From contig NZ_CP115917.1 of the NCBI RefSeq assembly GCF_027941775.1, forward strand, positions 1,687,001 through 1,751,000: DNA of 64,000 nucleotides. The letters run 5' to 3'. How positions within the stretch are numbered: position 1 is the stretch's first letter; every line of letters begins with the position of its first letter. The position numbers and the translations under genes are program-made. The stretch is from Tenacibaculum pacificus (GTDB lineage Bacteria > Bacteroidota > Bacteroidia > Flavobacteriales > Flavobacteriaceae). Below are positions 58,483 to 64,000 of this stretch, piece by piece. The notes under the pieces are model-generated. The model saw only the letters and a program-made list of their open reading frames with translations, was not told the DNA's origin and did no database searches.

Positions 58483-59490
58483 ATGAAAGGAGCTTTATTA
58501 GTAAACTTAGGATCACCTGAAAGTACAGATCCAAAGGATGTTAAAAAATATTTAGGTGAATTTTTAATGGACGAACGTGTAATTGATGTTCCTTATTGGT
58601 TTCGTTCATTTTTAGTCAAAGGAATTATTTTAAACACACGTCCTAAAAAATCGGCGGCAGCTTACAAAAAGATCTGGTGGAAAGACGGTTCTCCTTTAAT
58701 TGTATTATCAGAAAGATTACAAAAAAAGGTTCAAGAAAAAACTGAATTACCTGTTGCTTTAGCTATGCGATACGGTACAATGACCATCAAAAAAGGATTA
58801 CAAGAATTACATGATAAAGGTGTTACCGAAGTTATGTTAATTCCTTTATATCCTCAATTTGCAATGGCTACTACTGAAACTATCGTTGTTTTAGCCGAAG
58901 AATTAAGAAAAGAGTTTTTTCCTGATATGAAAATTACCGATGTTCCTGCTTTTTATCAAAAACCAGAATACATCAAAGCTTTATCAAATAGTATTAAAGA
59001 TTATTTAGCGGATAAAGATTATGACCATATATTATTCTCTTATCACGGAGTTCCTGAGCGTCATATTCGTAAATCTGACATTACAAAAAGCCATTGTAAA
59101 ATAGATGGAAGTTGTTGTAATACGCCATCAAAAGCACATGAATTTTGTTATCGTCATCAATGTTTTCAAACAACAAAAAATGTAATATCAGAATTAGGTT
59201 TAGATGAAAATACGGTTTCAACCTCTTTTCAATCTCGTTTAGGAGTTGATCCTTGGCTACAACCTTACACAGACAGAACTATTGTTAGTAAAGCTGAAAA
59301 AGATGGTATTAAAAAACTTGCTATTGTAACACCTGCTTTTGTTTCTGATTGTTTAGAAACTTTAGAAGAAATTGCAATGGAAGGTAAAGAAGAATTTTTA
59401 GAAGCTGGTGGTGAAGAATTCTATACAGTACCTTGCATTAACGATAATGAAGAATGGGTTGCTGTTTTAGCAGGATGGATTAACAACTGA
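58483..59490 (+). CDS. hemH: Ferrochelatase
   Basis: The 335-residue enzyme inserts ferrous iron into protoporphyrin IX. It starts G-A-L-L-V-N-L-G-S-P and has the active-site His in F-S-Y-H-G-V-P-E-R-H. It also has a cysteine-containing stretch D-G-S-C-C-N-T and F-C-Y-R-H-Q-C-F, and the C-terminal V-S-D-C-L-E-T-L-E-E-I. It lies in the plus arm of the haem locus between the SpoU gene and the LipL32-like gene. Confidence 0.96.
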   Translation: MKGALLVNLGSPESTDPKDVKKYLGEFLMDERVIDVPYWFRSFLVKGIILNTRPKKSAAAYKKIWWKDGSPLIVLSERLQKKVQEKTELPVALAMRYGTMTIKKGLQELHDKGVTEVMLIPLYPQFAMATTETIVVLAEELRKEFFPDMKITDVPAFYQKPEYIKALSNSIKDYLADKDYDHILFSYHGVPERHIRKSDITKSHCKIDGSCCNTPSKAHEFCYRHQCFQTTKNVISELGLDENTVSTSFQSRLGVDPWLQPYTDRTIVSKAEKDGIKKLAIVTPAFVSDCLETLEEIAMEGKEEFLEAGGEEFYTVPCINDNEEWVAVLAGWINN

Positions 59491-59530
59491 AAATAAGCAT
59501 AATAAGCCTAGGTTATTCTATTTTATTGTG

Positions 59531-59538
59531 TATATTCG
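59531..59538 (+). promoter_or_regulatory. Candidate -7 box (TATATTCG)
   Basis: This near match to TAnnTTTG lies 25 bases before ATG 59564 and over the upstream GTG 59528, which argues for the later start of the LipL32-like gene. Confidence 0.4.
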
Positions 59539-59563
59539 CTTGAAATTATATCAAAAGAAAACA

Positions 59564-60253
59564 ATGAAAAATTTAAAAAAAATTGCTGCAGTAGTTGCTA
59601 TTGCTGCTGTATCTGTAGGAAGTATTAGTGCTCAAAAGAAAGTTGGAACTTTTGGAGGTTTAACTCAAAAAGATCTTGGTTTCAAAAAAATTAGAGTACC
59701 TTATACTGATGTAGTTTCTTACAAAGGTTTTGTAAAGCCAGGTAACGAAGACGAAGTTAAAGACGGAAAGAAATTCTATTATTTATATGTTTGGGTTCCT
59801 GCTGTTGCTCCTGAATTAGGTGTAAGAATGGTTTCTCCTATAGGAAAAAACAAACCTAAAAATGCAATTGTATCTTCTGATTTTGAAGCAAACAAAAAAT
59901 CTAAAGATTATTTTGACACTTACATTACTTTAGAACGTTCAGATATTTTTACTAAAGGATCTGTTACTGAAGGTAAAGTTAAAAATGCAAACTGGCATAC
60001 CCTTGCTAAAAATGATGATAGTAGTGAAATGCCTAAATTACCTAGTGGATCTAAGTATAACTCATTATTAAGATATAAAAGTGAAACTGGAAATCCTTTA
60101 AAAGCTATTACTACTGGTTTATACAGAATAGGTTTTACAACTTATAAAAAAGGAGAAGTAAAAGGTACATTTTTAGCTCAAATTGCAGCGCCTGTAAAAT
60201 TACCAGGAGTTCTTGTTGCTAAGTCTATTGCTGAATTAAAAAAGCAAATGTAA
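59564..60253 (+). CDS. LipL32-family secreted surface protein
   Basis: The 229-residue protein has a signal peptide (A-V-V-A-I-A-A-V-S-V-G-S-I-S-A-Q) but no lipobox cysteine. The mature part closely follows LipL32, the major outer-membrane lipoprotein of pathogenic Leptospira: G-F-V-K-P-G, Y-Y-L-Y-V-W-V-P-A-V, L-G-V-R-M-V-S-P-I-G, Y-F-D-T-Y-I, K-Y-N-S-L-L-R, and G-L-Y-R-I-G-F-T-T-Y-K-K-G-E-V-K-G. The Asp-rich calcium loop is shortened to K-N-D-D-S-S-E. ATG 59564 is preferred to GTG 59528, which overlaps the -7 box. The role is unknown. It sits between hemH and hemJ. Confidence 0.85.
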   Translation: MKNLKKIAAVVAIAAVSVGSISAQKKVGTFGGLTQKDLGFKKIRVPYTDVVSYKGFVKPGNEDEVKDGKKFYYLYVWVPAVAPELGVRMVSPIGKNKPKNAIVSSDFEANKKSKDYFDTYITLERSDIFTKGSVTEGKVKNANWHTLAKNDDSSEMPKLPSGSKYNSLLRYKSETGNPLKAITTGLYRIGFTTYKKGEVKGTFLAQIAAPVKLPGVLVAKSIAELKKQM

Positions 60254-60279
60254 TTTTTTATTTTAAAAGCATTAAATTT

Positions 60280-60319
60280 GAGGTCTTAAAACATAAAATT
60301 TTAAGACCTCATTTTTTTT
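60280..60319 (+). terminator. Terminator of the LipL32-like gene
   Basis: GAGGTCTTAAAA and its complement flank a 7-base loop, followed by a T8 run. Confidence 0.85.
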
Positions 60320-60322
60320 ATT

Positions 60323-60952
60323 ATGGATTTTTTATACATTAAAGCTTTACATATTATTTTTATTGTCACTTGGTTTGCTGGCTTATTTTATATTGGTCGT
60401 TTATTTATTTATCACGTAGAGGCAGAAAAAAAAGACGAACCTGCCAAATCAATTTTACAAACACAATATAAGTTAATGTCAAAACGTTTATGGTATATAA
60501 TTACCTGGCCGTCATTATTTTTAGCTAGTTTTTTTGCCTTTTGGATGCTTTGGATAAATCCTATCTATTTAGAAATGCCTTGGATGCATATTAAATTATC
60601 ATTTGTTTTAGCCTTGTATTTTTATCACGGATTTTGTCATAAAATATATAAAGAATTACAACGTGATGAAATTAATTACACACCAACAAAGTTGAGGATT
60701 TTTAATGAAGCTCCAACAGTTATTTTATTTGCAGTTGTTTTTTTAGTTGTTTTAAAAGACAGTCTTAATTGGATTTGGGGAGTTGTAGGTATTATACTTT
60801 TTGGAGTATTACTTATGATTGGTATTCGTTTCTACAAAAAATTAAGAGCCAAAAAATCTTGGGATAAACAAGAAAAAGACTTAACGAAAGAAGATAAAAA
60901 ATTAGATAATAAATTCTACTTTCGCAACTATAAAACCCCGATTATATTATGA
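60323..60952 (+). CDS. hemJ: Protoporphyrinogen oxidase HemJ
   Basis: The 209-residue protein has four or five transmembrane segments and the HemJ (UPF0093) residues: the His in K-A-L-H-I-I-F-I-V-T-W-F-A-G near the N terminus and the Lys in W-M-H-I-K-L-S-F. It oxidises protoporphyrinogen IX, completing the pathway between HemF and HemH. It ends in an unusual highly charged tail (K-K-S-W-D-K-Q-E-K-D-L-T-K-E-D). Its stop codon overlaps the next ATG (ATGA). Confidence 0.92.
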   Translation: MDFLYIKALHIIFIVTWFAGLFYIGRLFIYHVEAEKKDEPAKSILQTQYKLMSKRLWYIITWPSLFLASFFAFWMLWINPIYLEMPWMHIKLSFVLALYFYHGFCHKIYKELQRDEINYTPTKLRIFNEAPTVILFAVVFLVVLKDSLNWIWGVVGIILFGVLLMIGIRFYKKLRAKKSWDKQEKDLTKEDKKLDNKFYFRNYKTPIIL

Positions 60953-61368
60953 AAAAATTATTCTTATTAATTATTACAGCTATTTTAGTAATTTCACGCG
61001 AATCTAAAAGCGATGAATTACCAAATAATCCTGAAGAACCAGAAAATACTAAAGATTTAATTATAGGTACTTGGAAACTTATTCAAAAAAATGGAGAAAA
61101 AATAACTGATAGTTGTGAAAAGAAAGATACGTATATCTTTAACGAAGATACCTCTTATACTTTTGATGATTACAATACAATAGATGGTTCTTGTAGTAAA
61201 AACGAATCAAAATCATTCAAAGGTATTTGGCTTAACAACAATAATAAAACATACAATATCAGAATACATGGATATACTGGTAATGGTGCAGACTATAATA
61301 TAACCTTTACTCAAAGTAACCAATACTTAACCTTTGAAAACAACGGTTTAACCTACGAAAGACAATAA
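60949..61368 (+). CDS. Lipocalin-like small secreted protein with mutated lipobox
   Basis: The 139-residue protein has an N-terminal hydrophobic segment (L-F-L-L-I-I-T-A-I-L-V-I-S) followed by Arg-Glu-Ser where a lipoprotein would have Cys. Arg is CGC, one T-to-C change from TGC. The remaining domain (I-I-G-T-W-K-L-I-Q-K-N-G, F-N-E-D-T-S-Y-T-F, and L-T-F-E-N-N-G) is the lipocalin-like fold common in flavobacterial lipoproteins. It overlaps hemJ by four bases. The ligand is unknown. Confidence 0.78.
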   Translation: MKKLFLLIITAILVISRESKSDELPNNPEEPENTKDLIIGTWKLIQKNGEKITDSCEKKDTYIFNEDTSYTFDDYNTIDGSCSKNESKSFKGIWLNNNNKTYNIRIHGYTGNGADYNITFTQSNQYLTFENNGLTYERQ

Positions 61369-61370
61369 AT

Positions 61371-61404
61371 AAAAAAAGCGAAGTTTTTAAACTTCACTTT
61401 TTTT
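61371..61404. terminator. Bidirectional hairpin terminator
   Basis: AAAAAGCGAAGTTT and AAACTTCACTTTTT form a hairpin with one mismatch between the convergent genes. Confidence 0.8.
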
Positions 61405-61418
61405 ATTATGTTTTAATA

Positions 61419-62036
61419 CTACCCTTTTATTGATTGCTCAAAAGGAATACGGTTTACAATACTTCTACCTAATGTAACCTCATCAGCATATTCTAACTCA
61501 TCACCAACAGAAATTCCACGAGCAATTGTAGATGTTGTTATATTACAGTTTTCAATTTGCTTATAAATATAAAAATTAGTGGTATCTCCTTCCATTGTTG
61601 AACTTAATGCAAAAATCAACTCTTTTATTTCACATTTTTTCACTTTAGTTACTAAAGATTCTATCTGTAAATTTTGAGGTCCAACACCTTCAATAGGTGA
61701 AATTTTACCTCCTAACACATGATAAACCCCTCTAAATTGTGCTGTATTTTCAATAGCCATAACATCACGAATATCTTCAACAACACATACAATGTCAGAA
61801 TTTCTATTCGGATTATTACATATTTCACACAAAGTCGTATCTGAAATATTATGACATTTAGTACATGATTTTACATCATTTCGCAAACCTGTTAAAGCAG
61901 CTGTTAAATAACCTGTATTTTCAATCGGTTGTTTTAATAAATGTAATACCAAACGAAGCGCAGTTCGCTTACCAATACCAGGTAATCGGCTAACCTCATT
62001 TACTGCGTTCTCTAATAATTTTGAAGAAAAATCCAT
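61419..62036 (-). CDS. recR: Recombination protein RecR
   Basis: The 205-residue protein begins with a helix-hairpin-helix ([12 protein letters not shown]), followed by a four-cysteine zinc finger (C-T-K-C-H-N-I-S and C-E-I-C-N-N) and a Toprim domain ([10 protein letters not shown]). RecR loads RecA at gaps with RecO and RecF. The gene is divergent from pepD. Confidence 0.96.
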   Translation of the reverse strand: MDFSSKLLENAVNEVSRLPGIGKRTALRLVLHLLKQPIENTGYLTAALTGLRNDVKSCTKCHNISDTTLCEICNNPNRNSDIVCVVEDIRDVMAIENTAQFRGVYHVLGGKISPIEGVGPQNLQIESLVTKVKKCEIKELIFALSSTMEGDTTNFYIYKQIENCNITTSTIARGISVGDELEYADEVTLGRSIVNRIPFEQSIKG

Positions 62037-62128
62037 GCCGCGAATTTACAATTTTTCAAGTAGCTATCAATATACTGTTTCATATAAAAAAAGTATCTTC
62101 GTAGCACTAACAAAATATACAATTCATA

Positions 62129-63592
62129 ATGAGTTCAGAAATAAGAAACTTAGAACCTAAAGCTGTTTGGAATAATTTTGCAGATTTAAACGCTGTACCA
62201 CGTCCATCAAAAAAAGAAGAAAGAGTAATTCAATTTATGGTAGATTTTGGTAAAAACCTAAATTTAGAAACTATAGTTGACAAAGTTGGTAACGTAATTA
62301 TTCGTAAACCTGCTTCTTCAGGGATGGAAAACCGTAAAGCTATTGTGATGCAAAGTCACTTAGATATGGTACATCAAAAAAATTCTGATACTGTTTTTGA
62401 TTTTGATACAGAAGGAATTAAAATGTTTGTTGATGGAGATTGGGTAAGAGCTGAAGGAACTACTTTAGGTGCCGATAACGGTTTAGGTGTAGCATCAATT
62501 ATGGCTGTTTTAGAAGCTAACGATATTCCACATCCTGCTATTGAAGCTTTATTTACTATTGATGAAGAAACTGGTATGACTGGTGCAATGGGTTTAGAAG
62601 GTGATATCTTAAATGGTGAAATCTTATTAAATTTAGATACCGAAGATGATGACGAAATTAGTATGGGTTGTGCTGGTGGTGTAGATGTTACTGCTACAAG
62701 AACATATACTGAAGAAGTTACTCCTGAAAATACAACTGCTTTTAAAATTGCTATTACAGGTTTAAAAGGAGGTCATTCAGGAATGGATATTATTAAAGGA
62801 TTAGGTAATGCCAACAAAATAATGAATCGTTTATTATTTGATGGTTTTACAAACTTTGGTTTACGTGTTTCCGATATAAACGGAGGTAGTTTACGTAATG
62901 CTATTCCTCGTGAAAGTTTTTCAACTGTAGTTGTTGATAGTATTTCTAAAGAAGTTTTCTTATTTGAAACTCAACAATTAATAAATACGATTAAAGCTGA
63001 ATTTTCAAAAATAGAAGTTAATTTATCAATTAAATTAGAAGAAGTTGAAGCTCCTAAACACGTTATGGACTTAGGTGTTCAAGAAGGATTTATCAAATCA
63101 ATGTACACAGCTTTAAATGGTGTATATCGTATGAGTCCTGATATTGAAGGATTAGTAGAAACATCTAACAATATTGCTCGTGTTACCGCTAAAGAAGGAA
63201 AAATAAGAATCGCTTGTTTAACTCGTTCTTCTTCTGAAAGTAATAAATGGGATTTAGCAAACTCAATGCGTTCTGCTTATGAATTAGCAGGTTTTGATGT
63301 TGAATTTTCTGGTTCATATCCTGGTTGGTTACCTAACTTAGATTCTGAAATTTTAAAAATAGTTGAAAAATTATATGTAGAATTACATAATGAACAGCCA
63401 AATGTAGCAGCTTGTCATGCTGGTTTAGAATGTGGACTTTTAGGACAGAATTATCCTGAAATGGACATGATTTCTTTCGGACCAAACATTAGAGGACCAC
63501 ACTCTCCTGATGAATGTGCACAAATTTCATCAACACAAAAATATTGGAAATTTTTATTAGAAATTTTAAAGAATATTCCTAGTAAAAATTAA
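62129..63592 (+). CDS. pepD: Aminoacyl-histidine dipeptidase (M20 family)
   Basis: The 487-residue zinc peptidase cleaves Xaa-His and related dipeptides in the cytoplasm. The metal ligands are in Q-S-H-L-D-M-V, the bridging Asp in G-A-D-N-G-L-G-V-A, and the catalytic Glu pair in T-I-D-E-E-T-G-M. The C-terminal H-A-G-L-E-C-G and F-G-P-N-I-R-G-P-H-S-P-D-E are complete. It is monocistronic with a terminator. Confidence 0.94.
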   Translation: MSSEIRNLEPKAVWNNFADLNAVPRPSKKEERVIQFMVDFGKNLNLETIVDKVGNVIIRKPASSGMENRKAIVMQSHLDMVHQKNSDTVFDFDTEGIKMFVDGDWVRAEGTTLGADNGLGVASIMAVLEANDIPHPAIEALFTIDEETGMTGAMGLEGDILNGEILLNLDTEDDDEISMGCAGGVDVTATRTYTEEVTPENTTAFKIAITGLKGGHSGMDIIKGLGNANKIMNRLLFDGFTNFGLRVSDINGGSLRNAIPRESFSTVVVDSISKEVFLFETQQLINTIKAEFSKIEVNLSIKLEEVEAPKHVMDLGVQEGFIKSMYTALNGVYRMSPDIEGLVETSNNIARVTAKEGKIRIACLTRSSSESNKWDLANSMRSAYELAGFDVEFSGSYPGWLPNLDSEILKIVEKLYVELHNEQPNVAACHAGLECGLLGQNYPEMDMISFGPNIRGPHSPDECAQISSTQKYWKFLLEILKNIPSKN

Positions 63593-63609
63593 TTATCAAT
63601 AAAAAAATA

Positions 63610-63643
63610 AAAAACCACAACAAGTAAAGTTGTGGTTTTTTTT
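63610..63643 (+). terminator. Terminator of pepD
   Basis: AAAAACCACAAC pairs with GTTGTGGTTTTT, followed by a T run. Confidence 0.85.
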
Positions 63644-63687
63644 ATAAATTAGCTTGCTATAAATAATTTATTTAAACTGATAATTAA

Positions 63688-64000
63688 ATGAAATACAAAT
63701 TATTACACTTAATTTTTATTCCTTATTTAATCTTTTCTCAAGAATTACCAGAAAAAGAACATTATACTTATTTTGATGAAATAATAAATTTACAAAATAC
63801 AGATTTAAGTAACGGAGTATTCCATAAGGAAAAATACAGAACCATAAACGGAAATCATCACTATTATAAAGTAAATAAATTTTTCTTAGGTAAAGTACAC
63901 TATAATAATGATGTTTTCTCCAATACTTTAATAAAATACGATCTAAATAATGATAATATTATTATTAAAATAAGTAACTCAAGCTATTTAATTTTTATTT
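63688..64000 (+). CDS. Secreted protein of unknown function, cut by the window end
   Basis: The frame starts at ATG 63688 and remains open to the end of the window (104 codons seen). It has a signal peptide (L-L-H-L-I-F-I-P-Y-L-I-F-S-Q), then E-L-P-E-K-E-H-Y-T-Y-F-D-E and a beta-rich hydrophilic region with Y-R-T-I-N-G-N-H-H-Y-Y-K-V-N. I do not recognise the family. Confidence 0.65.
   Translation, partial: MKYKLLHLIFIPYLIFSQELPEKEHYTYFDEIINLQNTDLSNGVFHKEKYRTINGNHHYYKVNKFFLGKVHYNNDVFSNTLIKYDLNNDNIIIKISNSSYLIFI

Noticed and set aside
59528..59563. GTG 59528 as start of the LipL32-like gene
   Set aside because: It overlaps the probable -7 box and would put twelve residues before a normal signal peptide; ATG 59564 fits better.

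Overview
The window is a 64 kb chromosomal segment from a very AT-rich member of the Bacteroidota, most likely a marine Flavobacteriaceae such as a Tenacibaculum or Polaribacter relative. The genus is inference. The support is a type IX secretion sorting tail, TonB receptors with a FecI/FecR pair, Bacteroidota promoter boxes (TAnnTTTG, clearest before pyrG), weak Shine-Dalgarno signals, a flavobacterial 950-residue CarB, and flavobacterial intergenic palindromes. I saw no rRNA, tRNA, CRISPR array, insertion sequence or prophage.

Layout. 1-7500: a SpoU methyltransferase (cut by the window edge) fused in frame to a secreted metallophosphatase, a Crp/Fnr regulator whose apparent start is ACG, an MBL hydrolase, topB, trmH, a sirtuin and a DUF6495-like gene. 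7600-11500: a sigma/FecR/TonB-receptor signalling unit. 11500-20000: a GlmU-like nucleotidyltransferase, a thioesterase and a MarR-controlled RND efflux operon. 20000-27000: carB, rpmH, pyrG and yidC. 27000-35000: an outer-membrane receptor, fumC, a cysteine-cluster protein, an OB-fold lipoprotein and a prolyl aminopeptidase. 35000-42000: lgt, yidD, cysS, meaB, a CsaA-like protein, a PLD-like membrane protein and a DUF885 peptidase. 42000-47800: a T9SS cargo protein, a lipoprotein, an SDR epimerase, a GNAT enzyme and a 2-oxoacid dehydrogenase E2. 48000-61000: a nearly complete haem locus. 61400-64000: recR, pepD and a partial secreted protein.

The haem locus is the functional centrepiece. The minus strand carries hemA, a hemC-hemD fusion, hemB, hemL and hemE, then a thioredoxin and an EI24 protein, then hemF. 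The plus strand carries an AraC regulator, a small SpoU methylase, hemH, a LipL32-family secreted protein and hemJ. A TTTAGA-n5-TCTAAA palindrome, resembling the iron control element of Fur-family regulators, lies between the two arms.

Seven genes, several of them essential, have broken reading frames: fecR, yidC, fumC, the DUF885 peptidase, hemF, hemE and a SpoU methylase. In each, restoring one or two bases recovers a full-length family-typical protein. The breaks are not random. Three are one-base losses in A/T runs. The other four genes carry one-base insertions explained by changing CATGAA to CANTGAA, and in hemE this happens twice, symmetrically on the two strands. Base-calling or assembly error at a (possibly modified) motif is the leading explanation, but the pattern should be checked in reads. 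The most interesting protein is the LipL32 homologue beside hemJ.
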